A stretch of 33,171 nucleotides of DNA from RGIG4034 sp045628945 (GCA_045628945.1 JAZQQG010000019.1:1-33171), one strand, 5' to 3'; shown: positions 1 through 8,477, numbered from the stretch's first letter. Numbers and translations are program-made. Notes: generated from the sequence alone by a model not told the origin.

Positions 1-992
1 GGGAACTCAGCAAGATCAAAGTATAAGTAAACTTCTGCACCAAGAAGCTCGTAAACCTTGATTGTGCTTTCGAATACGCTCTGAGGAGATGTTTCGATGA
101 ACATTTCTGAATCATAAACATCTTCAGGACGAATACCGAATGTAACAACCTTTCCATCATATCCACCATCGATAAGCTTCTTGCTCTTTGCTGGAGGAAG
201 TGGAACTGACTTACCAGCAAACTTGAGGCAAGCAACATCTCCGCTAACTTCTACTGTAGCATTGATGAAGTTCATCTGTGGTGATCCCATGGATCCAGCT
301 ACGTATAAGTTGTGTGGCTTATCGTAAAGGTTCTGAGGAGTATCAACCTGCTGAACAACACCGTCCTTCATAACTACGATTCTAGTACCAAGGGTCATAG
401 CCTCGGTCTGGTCGTGAGTTACGTAGATGATGGTGGTGCCTAATCTCTGATGTAACTTAGCGATCTCGATACGCATCTGTACACGTAACTTAGCATCCAA
501 GTTGGAAAGAGGCTCGTCCATAAGGAATACCTTAGGATTACGTACGATAGCACGACCCATCGCAACACGCTGTCTCTGACCACCGGACAGAGCCTTGGGC
601 TTACGATCAAGGAGAGCGGTCAGGTCAAGGATCTTAGCAGCTTCCTTTACCATCTTATCGATCTCGTCCTTGGGAACCTTTCTTAACTTAAGTCCGAATG
701 CCATGTTGTCATATACGGACATATGAGGATACAGAGCGTAGTTCTGGAATACCATCGCGATATCTCTGTCCTTAGGCTCTACGTCGTTAACGATTCTGTC
801 GCCGATCTTCAGCTCACCGCAAGAGATATCCTCCAGACCTGCGATCATACGAAGAGTAGTAGACTTACCACATCCGGAAGGACCTACGAAGATGATGAAC
901 TCCTGATCTGCGATCTCAAGGTTGAAGTTCTTAACAGCTTCGAATCCGTTGGGGTATACTTTACAAATGTTCTTTAAAGATAAACTTGCCAT
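1..992 (-). CDS. ugpC: ABC transporter ATP-binding protein, UgpC/MsmK type (partial, 3' end beyond window)
   Basis: This is the cytoplasmic ATPase that energises binding-protein-dependent sugar importers; in Gram-positives one MsmK/UgpC ATPase often serves several permeases. The 330 visible codons begin MASLSLKNICKVYPNG. They contain Walker A GPSGCGKST, a Q-loop (MVFQNYALYPHMSV), signature LSGGQRQRVAMGRA, Walker B VFLMDEPLSNLD and the H-loop VTHDQTEAM. The C-terminal part (GIRPEDVYDSE) is the start of a TOBE-type regulatory domain and is cut by the window edge. The ATG at 992 is chosen because AGGAGG lies at 1003-1008. The gene has its own candidate promoter and a GC hairpin in the leader. 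Family assignment is firm; the sugar transported cannot be told, and UgpC versus MsmK is only a naming choice. Confidence 0.93.
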   Translation of the reverse strand, partial: MASLSLKNICKVYPNGFEAVKNFNLEIADQEFIIFVGPSGCGKSTTLRMIAGLEDISCGELKIGDRIVNDVEPKDRDIAMVFQNYALYPHMSVYDNMAFGLKLRKVPKDEIDKMVKEAAKILDLTALLDRKPKALSGGQRQRVAMGRAIVRNPKVFLMDEPLSNLDAKLRVQMRIEIAKLHQRLGTTIIYVTHDQTEAMTLGTRIVVMKDGVVQQVDTPQNLYDKPHNLYVAGSMGSPQMNFINATVEVSGDVACLKFAGKSVPLPPAKSKKLIDGGYDGKVVTFGIRPEDVYDSEMFIETSPQSVFESTIKVYELLGAEVYLYFDLAEF

Positions 993-1018
993 TTTATAAG
1001 TTCCTCCTAGAATTAATC

Positions 1019-1035
1019 GCGGGGCGATTCCCCGC
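1019..1035 (-). other. GC hairpin at the 5' end of the ugpC/msmK leader
   Basis: GCGGGG (1019-1024) and CCCCGC (1030-1035) form a perfect 6-bp stem with a 5-base loop. It would lie within the first few nucleotides of the predicted transcript and about 10 bases upstream of the Shine-Dalgarno. No U-run follows, so it is not a terminator. A 5'-end mRNA-stabilising role is an inference. Confidence 0.5.
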
Positions 1036-1045
1036 ATCTTCATTT

Positions 1046-1074
1046 ACTATATCATTGTCCACCCGGTTATTCAA
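1046..1074 (-). promoter_or_regulatory. Candidate sigma-A promoter of the ugpC/msmK-type gene
   Basis: On the minus strand, TTGAAT (1069-1074) and TATAGT (1046-1051) are separated by exactly 17 bases. This lies about 55 bases upstream of the ATG and downstream of the preceding gene's terminator. The expected transcript start is near 1039. Confidence 0.6.
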
Positions 1075-1151
1075 CACATCAACTTCACAAATTTCACGGA
1101 ATTCCTTGTGGATTCTGCCCGCAATCCTGCCCATTTACCGACAATATGACA

Positions 1152-1200
1152 AAAAAACAAGGAATTAATGTGCAACTTGCAACATTTCCCTTGTTTTTTG
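1152..1200 (-). terminator. Rho-independent terminator of the metG-hydrolase-GNAT-HD-GYP unit
   Basis: AAAAAACAAGGAA and TTCCCTTGTTTTTT (plus-strand order) form a long arm pair with a one-base bulge. A second small dyad, TGCAA-C-TTGCA, sits in the loop. Read on the minus strand the structure ends in CCTTG followed by seven T. It lies about 80 bases downstream of the HD-GYP stop codon and upstream of the next promoter. Confidence 0.75.
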
Positions 1201-1281
1201 TTTCATTTTTTGATTCTTTGTGCTTGTTTTTTACGCAACTGTATCAAAAGGGATGCCGATAACGTCCTACAGACCGTTTTC

Positions 1282-2535
1282 TTAGGATCCGCTCTTCTTA
1301 TAAACCATCTCAAACTGCTCGATTAACTTCTTATGCATCGTCAGAATCTCGTCCGCCTGCACCTTCACATCCGCCATAATCGAATCATAGAACTCGGTCA
1401 GTACCGTCACCGCATCGGGATAATACTTATTCTTGGCCATTTCCTCCCGCAGGATGAGGAGAACCTTCTCCTTCGGGAAAGGATCACGATAACTGCGCTT
1501 GTTTACCAGACCGGTTACCGTATCCGCCAGGGCGAGAATTCCCTGCATCATCGTAATCTGCTTGGCGGTCAGACGTTTCGGATAACCGCTGCCGTCCCCG
1601 CGCTCATGATGGGCAAGTGCAATCTTGGCCACCTCCGGAGCAAGACGATTGTTAAAAATCTTCTCCGCGATTCCGATATGCTTCTGCATCCGATGGAATT
1701 CTTCCTGCGTTAACTTTCGGGCCGCATCGGTAATCTCCTTCGGAATGGCAAGCATTCCGATATCGTGAACAATGGCGGCATAACGAAGAAGGTATCGGTC
1801 TCCCTTCGTACACCCCATCTCCTTGGCCAGCTTCTCACAGATACACATACAGGTTACGCAATCGACCACCGAATACTCGCTGCGAAAACCCGTACAATAC
1901 ATTAACATCTGGATATATTTATCTTTTTCGTCGTCGGAGAAAAGAGCATAATCCAGAATCTCATCCACCTCACCGGCATACGCACCGTTCGAGATTTTGT
2001 TCAAAACATCATATTTCTTAACCGCCTGGGACAGAATCGTAAGGGACTTCTCGGAATACTTCGTGCCGGCATAACGATTAAACAGACCCACATCAAAGGT
2101 CGAGCCCATGGCCGTCTGGTAGATGACCACCTTCTCGGCAAGATTCAGGAAATTCGCTTCCTCTGCGTACTGGTACTTTAACCCTTTCAGAACGGAGTAA
2201 TCCGTATTGTGATAGAGAATAATCTTCGACTGCTCCTCAAGGGGAGACAAAAACTTCATGAAAAGATATCCGTACACACTGTGGGGCAGGAATTCCTTAA
2301 TCTCAAAGCGCAGCATATCCGAGGTATCGTCCGTCTTATACGCGCCGATATCATGAAGCATTGCAAGAACAGAGAGATCGGCAATCTCGAACATCTCGTA
2401 TTTGCCGGTACACTCCAACATTTTGCAGAACAAATATGCAGTTTTCATGCCGTGGTCCATAACACGCTTATCGATTAACGATACCGTGTCACGAATTAAA
2501 AGGGCCAGATCCTTACTTCGAATGTATTCCTGCAT
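1282..2535 (-). CDS. Tandem HD / HD-GYP domain protein, probable c-di-GMP phosphodiesterase family
   Basis: HD-GYP proteins hydrolyse cyclic di-GMP at a bi- or trinuclear metal site in the cytosol. The 417-residue protein has two HD-type halves. The N-terminal half (about 20-145) keeps H28, HD at 61-62, H85 and H109, but the usual HH pair is HN and there is no GYP. The C-terminal half (about 215-400) has HDIGM at 257-261, H286, HHE at 309-311 and DGSGYP at 314-319, then ALADTVTGLVNKRSYR. Two canonical positions differ: the Lys of HDxGK is Met261, and the expected first metal-ligand His looks like Tyr221. Activity is therefore uncertain. There is no signal peptide or membrane segment. It is the last gene of the metG unit. 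Confidence 0.85.
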   Translation of the reverse strand: MQEYIRSKDLALLIRDTVSLIDKRVMDHGMKTAYLFCKMLECTGKYEMFEIADLSVLAMLHDIGAYKTDDTSDMLRFEIKEFLPHSVYGYLFMKFLSPLEEQSKIILYHNTDYSVLKGLKYQYAEEANFLNLAEKVVIYQTAMGSTFDVGLFNRYAGTKYSEKSLTILSQAVKKYDVLNKISNGAYAGEVDEILDYALFSDDEKDKYIQMLMYCTGFRSEYSVVDCVTCMCICEKLAKEMGCTKGDRYLLRYAAIVHDIGMLAIPKEITDAARKLTQEEFHRMQKHIGIAEKIFNNRLAPEVAKIALAHHERGDGSGYPKRLTAKQITMMQGILALADTVTGLVNKRSYRDPFPKEKVLLILREEMAKNKYYPDAVTVLTEFYDSIMADVKVQADEILTMHKKLIEQFEMVYKKSGS

Positions 2536-2595
2536 AATTCCCTTTCCGACTGATATCAGCCGCGCTGCAACCGCTCACAACAAGGAACACCACCC

Positions 2596-3087
2596 CTACA
2601 GATAGAGCTCCATCGGTGTGAACACAATCCCGTCCTGAAACTGTTCTTCGGCCAGATCTCGAAAGCCCAGCCTGTGATAGAAATCAACTCCGTACGGAGC
2701 GGCATTGACCGTCATACGATCGCCTCCCAGCTCCGTCAAAAGATAATTGCGCATTTCGTCAATCAATGCGGAACCGATTCCCTGACGATGATATTCTTTT
2801 AACACAAACAACAACGAAATATGATGGGCATTGCGAAGCGAGATAATCCCGACCATACGGTCATGACCGTCCACCCGGGACTCGCGGTCAAAAGCACACA
2901 TCAATTGGTATGTTCCCATAACAAACATCTGATGGAGCTTCTCATCCGTAACGAAGTCGTAGAAATTCTTCACGCCCTCCTCCGGGTAGACATCCGCCTC
3001 GAATTCCAGGAAGGTTCGCCACGCAACCGCCATGGCATCCTGCCAATCGTCCGCCTTTGCCATCCGAATATAATATCGACTGTCCAT
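2596..3087 (-). CDS. GNAT family N-acetyltransferase
   Basis: This is a 163-residue protein of the Gcn5-related acetyl-CoA-dependent acyltransferase fold. Motif A is visible as LFVLKEYHRQGIGSALIDEM, with the RQGIGSA pyrophosphate-binding loop. It is followed by the typical late segment AAPYGVDFYHRLGFRD, where Y/F residues pack near the CoA. The length matches single-domain GNATs. The acceptor substrate cannot be deduced. It lies between the alpha/beta hydrolase and the HD-GYP gene with gaps of about 45 and 60 bases and no terminator, so co-transcription is likely. Confidence 0.88.
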   Translation of the reverse strand: MDSRYYIRMAKADDWQDAMAVAWRTFLEFEADVYPEEGVKNFYDFVTDEKLHQMFVMGTYQLMCAFDRESRVDGHDRMVGIISLRNAHHISLLFVLKEYHRQGIGSALIDEMRNYLLTELGGDRMTVNAAPYGVDFYHRLGFRDLAEEQFQDGIVFTPMELYL

Positions 3088-3132
3088 ACTGTTAAATCCT
3101 ACTGTTTATTATATCAAATTCTGATTTCTTCC

Positions 3133-4056
3133 TCAACAGACGGATTCAACAAAAGAATACAATTCTTCGTAGATTTCCTGACGGTTGTCCTCGTTGAGAA
3201 TCTCATGACGACTGCCGGAAACGAGGCGATCCGTTACCTTCAGTCCCAGCTTCTGATAGGTCTCCGACAGATTCAGTACCGCCTCGCCGTAGGCACCCAC
3301 CGGATCCTCCTCTCCCGCAATCAGGTGAATCGGAAGGTTCTTCGGAATCTTCTTCAGATTCTTGCCCTTCTGCGCCCGGGAGATGAAGGTGAAAAGTGTA
3401 TGGAAACCGTTTAACGTAAAGGGAACTCCGCAGAGCTCATCCGCAACATATTTATCGACATTTTCCTCATTGACCGACAACCAATCCACTACGGTTCTCG
3501 GATTCTTAATGCGCTTCAGATAGGTACCAAAGGCCATATTGGCAACAAACTTGCTGACATAACGGTCGCCGCCGTGGAATGCACCGACCACCTTCGTAAT
3601 GAGCTTGCCCATTCCGAGAACGATTCCCGGCTGTGAGCCGGTACCCATCACGATGGCTCCCTGAATTCCCGTTCCGTACATGAAAAGATAATTACGGAGA
3701 ATAAACGAGCCCATGGAATGGCCCAGAATCACAATGGGAATTCCGGGATACTGCTCCTGTGTCAGTTTTTTCAGGCGATGGACGTCGCGTACCACAACCG
3801 TGGCCGGATCGTCCTTACAGAAATAGCCCAGATCCTCCTTGGCCGAAGAACCACCATGTCCCAAGTGGTCCTCGCCAACGACCAGGATTCCTTTATCTGC
3901 AAGGAATCTTGCAAATTCATCATAACGATCTACATATTCCTGCATTCCGTGGATAATCTGCACAATGGCCTTCGGCTCCGTGTCAGGAATCCAACGGATT
4001 GCGTGAATCTTGCTCTTTTCATCACGAGAATCATAATAGAATTCTTCTTTTTTCAT
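3133..4056 (-). CDS. Alpha/beta hydrolase, monoacylglycerol lipase/lysophospholipase-like
   Basis: This 307-residue serine hydrolase belongs to the Hydrolase_4 group, which cleaves acylglycerol or lysophospholipid esters. Diagnostic segments are the oxyanion region VQIIHGMQEYVDRYDEFARF, then GEDHLGHGGS, the nucleophile elbow GHSMGS with Ser114, the acid Asp251 in GEEDPVG and the base His284 in SGSRHEILNE. There is no signal peptide, so it should act in the cytosol or at the inner membrane face. The ATG at 4056 is chosen over in-frame codons upstream because those would overlap the end of metG, and because a G-rich Shine-Dalgarno (GGGGGTG) sits just upstream. The substrate is inferred from family resemblance only. 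Confidence 0.88.
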   Translation of the reverse strand: MKKEEFYYDSRDEKSKIHAIRWIPDTEPKAIVQIIHGMQEYVDRYDEFARFLADKGILVVGEDHLGHGGSSAKEDLGYFCKDDPATVVVRDVHRLKKLTQEQYPGIPIVILGHSMGSFILRNYLFMYGTGIQGAIVMGTGSQPGIVLGMGKLITKVVGAFHGGDRYVSKFVANMAFGTYLKRIKNPRTVVDWLSVNEENVDKYVADELCGVPFTLNGFHTLFTFISRAQKGKNLKKIPKNLPIHLIAGEEDPVGAYGEAVLNLSETYQKLGLKVTDRLVSGSRHEILNEDNRQEIYEELYSFVESVC

Positions 4057-4099
4057 AAAACACCCCCATGGCCACCCCACACGGCCTCGACTGACAGAA

Positions 4100-6070
4100 T
4101 TAACCGATTTCGGAGCCGGCTGCAACGTCCTTTTCCGGCTTCATCAATGCAAGCGTTCCGTCGGGACCTTCCGCACAGAGTAACATGCCCTCGCTCATAC
4201 GACCCGCAATCTCACGAGGCTGCAGGTTCAAAAGAACCATAACCTTCTTGCCAACCATCTCTTCTGCGGTGTAATGAGGCTTAATACCGGAGAGGATCTG
4301 CTTCACGGTATTGCCGATTTTAACCTGAGAGCATAAAAGCTTCTTGGACTTCGGCACTTCCTCACATTCCAGAATCTCACCGACTACGAACTGTAACTTC
4401 GCAAAATCATCATAGGAAATCATATCCTTCATTTCAACTTCCACTGCATTTTCCTCCTCTGCTGCGGGTTCCGGCTCTGCCACCTCTGCCTTCTGAATCT
4501 CTGCGATTCTTGCAGCTTCTGCCAGTACATCCTTGATATCCAGTCTTGCAAACAAAATCTCGGGGGTCTCGGTCACCTTGTTTCCGGAAGGATAGCTTCC
4601 GAAGGTTCCAAGCGTCTCGAAGGGACGAAGCCCGGTACATAACTGCTTTGCAATCTTCTCTGCGGTCTCAGGCAGGAAGGCCTTCAGGAGACTGGCACCG
4701 ATTACGATACTCTCGCACAGATTGTAGAGAACGGTCGCAAGACGGTCCTTCTTCGCCTCGTCTTTTGCAAGTACCCAGGGCTCGGTCTCATCAATATACT
4801 TATTGCAACGCTTGAAGAGCGTGAAAATCTCGGTAATGGCATCGGCCACATGAAGGTCGGCCATCTTGGCTGCCACACGGGCATAGGTATCGGTGGCAAC
4901 TGCCTTAAGGTCTGCGTCCATAGTATCCTCGACGCCCTTATTCTCCACCACACCGCCAAAGTACTTGTTGCTCATGGAGATGGTACGGTTCACAAGGTTA
5001 CCGAGTACATTGGCCAGATCGGAATTGATACGCTCGGTCATAAGCTCCCAGGTAATGGATCCGTCATTTTCAAAGGGCATCTCATGAATCATGAAATAAC
5101 GAACGGCATCTACGCCAAAGAACTTCGCAAGGTCGTCCGCGTAGAGAACGTTTCCTTTGGACTTGCTCATTTTACCGTCACCGGACAGTAACCAGGGATG
5201 ACCGAATACCTGCTTCGGAAGCTCCTCGCCCAGACTCATTAAGAAGATGGGCCAGTAGATGGTATGGAAACGAACAATGTCCTTACCGATCAGGTGAAGA
5301 TCGGCGGGCCAGTTCTTCTTATACAGTTCGGAGGAATTGCCGTCTGCATCATAACCGATACCGGTGATGTAGTTCGTCAATGCGTCCAGCCATACGTATA
5401 CGACATGCTTCTCATCAAAGCTAACGGGAATTCCCCACTTGAAGGAGGTTCTGGATACACAGAGATCCTGCAGACCCGGCAATAAGAAGTTGTTCATCAT
5501 CTCGTTCTTACGGGATACGGGCTGGATAAATTCCGGATGGGTGTTGATGTGCTCGATTAAGCGGTCCGCATACTTGCTCATCTTAAAGAAATATGCTTCC
5601 TCCTTGGCAGGCTTAACTTCGCGTCCGCAATCGGGACACTTACCGTCCACCAGCTGAGCCTCCGTCCAGAAGGACTCGCAGGGCGTACAGTATAAGCCCT
5701 CGTAAGCGCCCTTGTAGATATCGCCCTTGTCATACATTTTCTTGAAAATCTTCTGAACCTGCTTCTCATGATCGGCATCCGTGGTACGAATAAACTTGTC
5801 ATAAGAAACATTCAGACAATCGCAGATGGACTGAATCTCTCCTGCGACTCCGTCTACGAACTGCTTGGGGGTCACGCCGGCTTCGGCGGCCTTCAGCTCG
5901 ATCTTCTGACCGTGCTCATCGGTACCGGTCTGGAAAAAAACATCGTAGCCGTCTAATCTTTTGAATCGTGCGATTGCATCTGCGAGGACAATCTCATAGC
6001 TGTTGCCGATATGAGGCTTGCCGGAGGTATAAGCAATCGCGGTAGTAATGTAATACTTGTCTTTGCTCAT
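4100..6070 (-). CDS. metG: Methionyl-tRNA synthetase
   Basis: This class I synthetase charges tRNA(Met) and tRNA(fMet) with methionine. It has 656 residues. The HIGH-type signature appears as PHIGNSYE (residues 19-26). The knuckle has four zinc-ligand cysteines (C128, C131, C145, C148). KMSKS is at 300-304. After an Ala/Glu-rich linker (about 525-550), a C-terminal EMAP/Trbp-like tRNA-binding domain starts near 552 (LQFVVGEILECEEVP, ending in GRMSEGMLLCAE). The appended domain matches the dimeric bacterial form. The start at 6070 has an AGGAGA-type Shine-Dalgarno. The gene follows a T-box leader and heads a unit with the hydrolase, GNAT and HD-GYP genes; no terminator is visible between metG and the hydrolase. 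Confidence 0.97.
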   Translation of the reverse strand: MSKDKYYITTAIAYTSGKPHIGNSYEIVLADAIARFKRLDGYDVFFQTGTDEHGQKIELKAAEAGVTPKQFVDGVAGEIQSICDCLNVSYDKFIRTTDADHEKQVQKIFKKMYDKGDIYKGAYEGLYCTPCESFWTEAQLVDGKCPDCGREVKPAKEEAYFFKMSKYADRLIEHINTHPEFIQPVSRKNEMMNNFLLPGLQDLCVSRTSFKWGIPVSFDEKHVVYVWLDALTNYITGIGYDADGNSSELYKKNWPADLHLIGKDIVRFHTIYWPIFLMSLGEELPKQVFGHPWLLSGDGKMSKSKGNVLYADDLAKFFGVDAVRYFMIHEMPFENDGSITWELMTERINSDLANVLGNLVNRTISMSNKYFGGVVENKGVEDTMDADLKAVATDTYARVAAKMADLHVADAITEIFTLFKRCNKYIDETEPWVLAKDEAKKDRLATVLYNLCESIVIGASLLKAFLPETAEKIAKQLCTGLRPFETLGTFGSYPSGNKVTETPEILFARLDIKDVLAEAARIAEIQKAEVAEPEPAAEEENAVEVEMKDMISYDDFAKLQFVVGEILECEEVPKSKKLLCSQVKIGNTVKQILSGIKPHYTAEEMVGKKVMVLLNLQPREIAGRMSEGMLLCAEGPDGTLALMKPEKDVAAGSEIG

Positions 6071-6147
6071 GGTCGTTCTCCTTTTCTATCTGAATCTTAT
6101 TGTCGTGCGAAGCGTTTTTTGTGTTAAAAGAAAATATCCCGTAACAC

Positions 6148-6182
6148 AAAAAAAGTCTCCCCGTGCCTTGGCACGAGAAGAC
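6148..6182 (-). terminator. T-box terminator hairpin
   Basis: On the minus strand, GTCTTCTCGTGCC pairs with GGCACGGGGAGAC through an AAG loop, with G-U pairs allowed. Seven T follow. It is the conditional terminator of the metG leader, ending 77 bases upstream of the metG ATG. Confidence 0.85.
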
Positions 6183-6425
6183 GTGAATCACGTGTTACCA
6201 CTTCTCTTCCCCGACCTCTCACGATGCCGGGCTCATTAGGTTCTGACTAAACCCTGTCGCTATAACAGGCGACTCCTGTCGCAGCCTAACCGGACGTCTC
6301 CGGCTCGGTGCGCGGCTCCGAAGCCATGTTCCATTCCCACTTCCTTCGGCTTCTCGCAGCCAGGGAACTCCCTGAAAGCCTTCTCTGGAAAAGGTGCGAA
6401 AATGTACTCTCTTCTTCACTGCCCT
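6148..6425 (-). ncRNA. T-box riboswitch leader of metG (AUG specifier)
   Basis: T-box leaders sense uncharged tRNA. On the minus strand the element has an AGUA stem I base motif (6405-6408), AGAGA (6382-6386), a distal loop resembling the T-box consensus, and GGAACAUGGC with a candidate AUG specifier at 6325-6327. The T-box motif GAAGTGGTAACACG lies at 6191-6204. Its UGGU is complementary to the ACCA end expected of tRNA(Met). A 13-bp terminator stem follows, then a T-run (6148-6182). Within the 395-base gap before metG, this element plus the promoter at 6437-6465 account for nearly everything. The exact 5' end is approximate. Confidence 0.85.
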
Positions 6426-6436
6426 TCATACATTAA

Positions 6437-6465
6437 AAACTAACACAGAACACGGTTGTCGTCAA
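6437..6465 (-). promoter_or_regulatory. Candidate promoter of the metG T-box transcript
   Basis: TTGACG (6460-6465) and TAGTTT (6437-6442) on the minus strand are separated by 17 bases. The -35 abuts the stop codon of the upstream lipoprotein gene, so metG can be transcribed independently of that operon. The -10 is a weak match. Confidence 0.5.
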
Positions 6466-7086
6466 CTATCTTGTCTCAATTGTCATTGCATGCACCATCT
6501 CGTTAAACTTCTCTACCCAGGGAAAAACACCGACGGCATTCATATCGGAATCCGTAAGGGAAAGGGTCGCAATCGTTTTACCAATTCGTGCGCGATACGC
6601 CTCTGTACGGAACGTAATTCCGCTTACGTCAAAGGAATACACGAAATGCACGGCATCAAAGCCCCCAAGCTTCAATTCCTCGCAGACCTCAACACGGTAT
6701 TTTGCCGAAGCGGAATCCTCGGAACCGTCTCCCGCAATCGCCTCAGTAGTCGTTCCGAACGCAGCAAGCAAGGCCTCTTCAGAGGTATCCCACTCCTCCT
6801 CTTCGGTCTCCCAATAGAGAATCGAGGCAGGGTCCGTACCCGCCTCCGGGCCCACATACATCGTAAGGCTCTTCGAATCCGTCAACACCATCCAGTTTGC
6901 GGGAACGGTATAGACGAAGGAGCCACCTTCCACTTCCTTTTTGGAAGGGGTCAGATCCTCGGTAAAAATATCATGCGTACCGGAATCCTTCGCAGGCGTT
7001 TTCTCAATTTCTTTGTTCTTTTTCCCGGAGCAAGCGGTACAAGTAAGCAGAGCCACCGCAAGCAACAACCAAAATCTTTTTTTCAT
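6466..7086 (-). CDS. Small predicted lipoprotein of unknown function
   Basis: I do not recognise this 206-residue protein. It starts MKKRFWLLLAVALLTCTACS: a short basic and hydrophobic signal followed by a lipobox ending at Cys19. It should therefore be lipidated by Lgt and anchored outside the membrane. The mature part opens with a Lys/Glu-rich linker, then a compact alpha/beta-looking domain (GGSFVYTVPANWMVLTDSK, later FDAVHFVYSFDVSGITFRTE) that resembles small secreted domains of the PsbP/LpqN type. That resemblance is weak. GAAGGAG precedes the ATG, and a 7-bp hairpin separates it from the MATE gene 41 bases upstream. It is the last gene of the run that begins with the SGNH hydrolase. Confidence 0.8.
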   Translation of the reverse strand: MKKRFWLLLAVALLTCTACSGKKNKEIEKTPAKDSGTHDIFTEDLTPSKKEVEGGSFVYTVPANWMVLTDSKSLTMYVGPEAGTDPASILYWETEEEEWDTSEEALLAAFGTTTEAIAGDGSEDSASAKYRVEVCEELKLGGFDAVHFVYSFDVSGITFRTEAYRARIGKTIATLSLTDSDMNAVGVFPWVEKFNEMVHAMTIETR

Positions 7087-7103
7087 AGATTCTCTCCTTC
7101 ACC

Positions 7104-7121
7104 CGGAATCTGTCGATTCCG
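7104..7121 (-). other. Intercistronic hairpin between MATE and lipoprotein genes
   Basis: CGGAATC (7104-7110) and GATTCCG (7115-7121) form a perfect 7-bp stem with a TGTC loop in the 41-base gap, immediately upstream of the lipoprotein Shine-Dalgarno. No T-run follows in either direction. It could tune translation or protect mRNA ends; that is inference. Confidence 0.45.
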
Positions 7122-7127
7122 AACCGT

Positions 7128-8477
7128 TTAGCTCTTGGTAAGGGACTTATTCTTCCATTTGCCGGTCAGGTATCTTCCGGTGGAGAATAGCGCCGTAAGA
7201 GTCCAGGTAATTCCTGTGGTATACCAGATTCCGCTGACTCCAATGGCCGGAATCATCGTAAGAGGTTTGGCAAACCCGACACGTCCCACGACCTCCACGA
7301 TTCCGTTAATCATGGCTGCCGAGGCATCTCCGGTTCCGTTTAAGACATTACGCGAGGCATGAATCATGCCCAGCCCGAAGTAAAAGAATACATCGATGCG
7401 AAGAGCAAGCACGCCCATTGCGATTACCTCCGGCTCATTTACAAAAAGACCGATAAACCATTTCGCACCGAAGAAACCAATCGGAAGAATCAGAAGGGAA
7501 AAAGCGGCACAGAGCACGACGGATGCGCGAAATCCTTTTTTCACACGTTCCTCGTCACCGGCTCCCATATTCTGTCCGGTATAAGTCACAAGAGCCGCAC
7601 CCAGAGAAGCAAAGGGCTGCTGAACCAGGGTTTCCAAACGGATCAATGCGGTATTGGCCGCTACAACTACCTCTTCGAAGCCATTGATGACCACCTGAAG
7701 CGCAATGCAGGACAATGCAATCATCGAATTCTGCAAAGCAACCGGCATTCCGATTCGGATGCAGCGAAGCATCGTATCCCGATGGGGGTGCAGCATCTCC
7801 TTGGGAATCCGGAATTCAGGTACCTTGCGAAACGCATAGACAAAGCTTCCGATGGCCGCGATCATCTGTGCCAAAATGGTTGCCAGACCGACACCGAAAA
7901 CACTCCAATGGAAGGCCATGACAAAAAGAAGATCCAATCCGATATTGATCACACTGGCAACCGCCAGGAAAATCAAAGGCGTCTTCGCATCGCCCAACGC
8001 ACGAAGAATCGAAGAAGCACCGTTAAAAATCGATACCGCCAGAAGTCCCGCGCTCGTTACCTGCATATAGACCACCGCGTCGTCCAGAATGACTGCGGGG
8101 GTCTGCATCAGCACAAGAATCGGCCGCGCCAGGACAATTCCCAGAAAACTCATAAAAAGGGAGATGCCCGTCAGAACATAAAGGCCGTTCACAATGGTTC
8201 TTTGCACATTCTTTTCATCTCTGGCTCCGACAAACTGCGCCACCACAACCCCGACACCGATGGACATTCCCAAGGACATCGAGAAGAAAAAATAATTCCA
8301 GCTTCCGGTACAGCCCACCGCTGCCAGCGCATTGGCATTTACGCATTTGCCGATGACCATGGAGTCCACCATGTTATAGAGTTGTTGAAAAAGATTACCG
8401 ACTAACATTGGCAGGGTAAACAAAAGCAACAGCTTCATGGGATTGCCCTGCGTCATATCCATTCCTTTTTTGTTCAT
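7128..8477 (-). CDS. MATE family multidrug/metabolite exporter
   Basis: This 449-residue polytopic protein has about 12 hydrophobic segments. It exports cationic drugs or metabolites in exchange for Na+ or H+. The N-terminus MTQGNPMKLLLLFTLPMLVG followed by NLFQQLYNMVDSMVIGKCV is the hallmark of the DinF/NorM-like MATE branch of Firmicutes. The internal duplication is visible, with the second half beginning near IRIGMPVALQNSMIAL. The annotated ATG at 8477 has only a weak Shine-Dalgarno; the internal Met at position 7 is an alternative start. It lies 26 bases after the PHP gene and is probably co-transcribed. The substrate is unknown. Confidence 0.93.
   Translation of the reverse strand: MNKKGMDMTQGNPMKLLLLFTLPMLVGNLFQQLYNMVDSMVIGKCVNANALAAVGCTGSWNYFFFSMSLGMSIGVGVVVAQFVGARDEKNVQRTIVNGLYVLTGISLFMSFLGIVLARPILVLMQTPAVILDDAVVYMQVTSAGLLAVSIFNGASSILRALGDAKTPLIFLAVASVINIGLDLLFVMAFHWSVFGVGLATILAQMIAAIGSFVYAFRKVPEFRIPKEMLHPHRDTMLRCIRIGMPVALQNSMIALSCIALQVVINGFEEVVVAANTALIRLETLVQQPFASLGAALVTYTGQNMGAGDEERVKKGFRASVVLCAAFSLLILPIGFFGAKWFIGLFVNEPEVIAMGVLALRIDVFFYFGLGMIHASRNVLNGTGDASAAMINGIVEVVGRVGFAKPLTMIPAIGVSGIWYTTGITWTLTALFSTGRYLTGKWKNKSLTKS

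Noticed and set aside
7359..8405. Plus-strand open frame of about 348 codons opposite the MATE gene
   Set aside because: The MATE exporter on the minus strand is unambiguous. The antisense translation is Lys/His/Arg-rich with no family resemblance.
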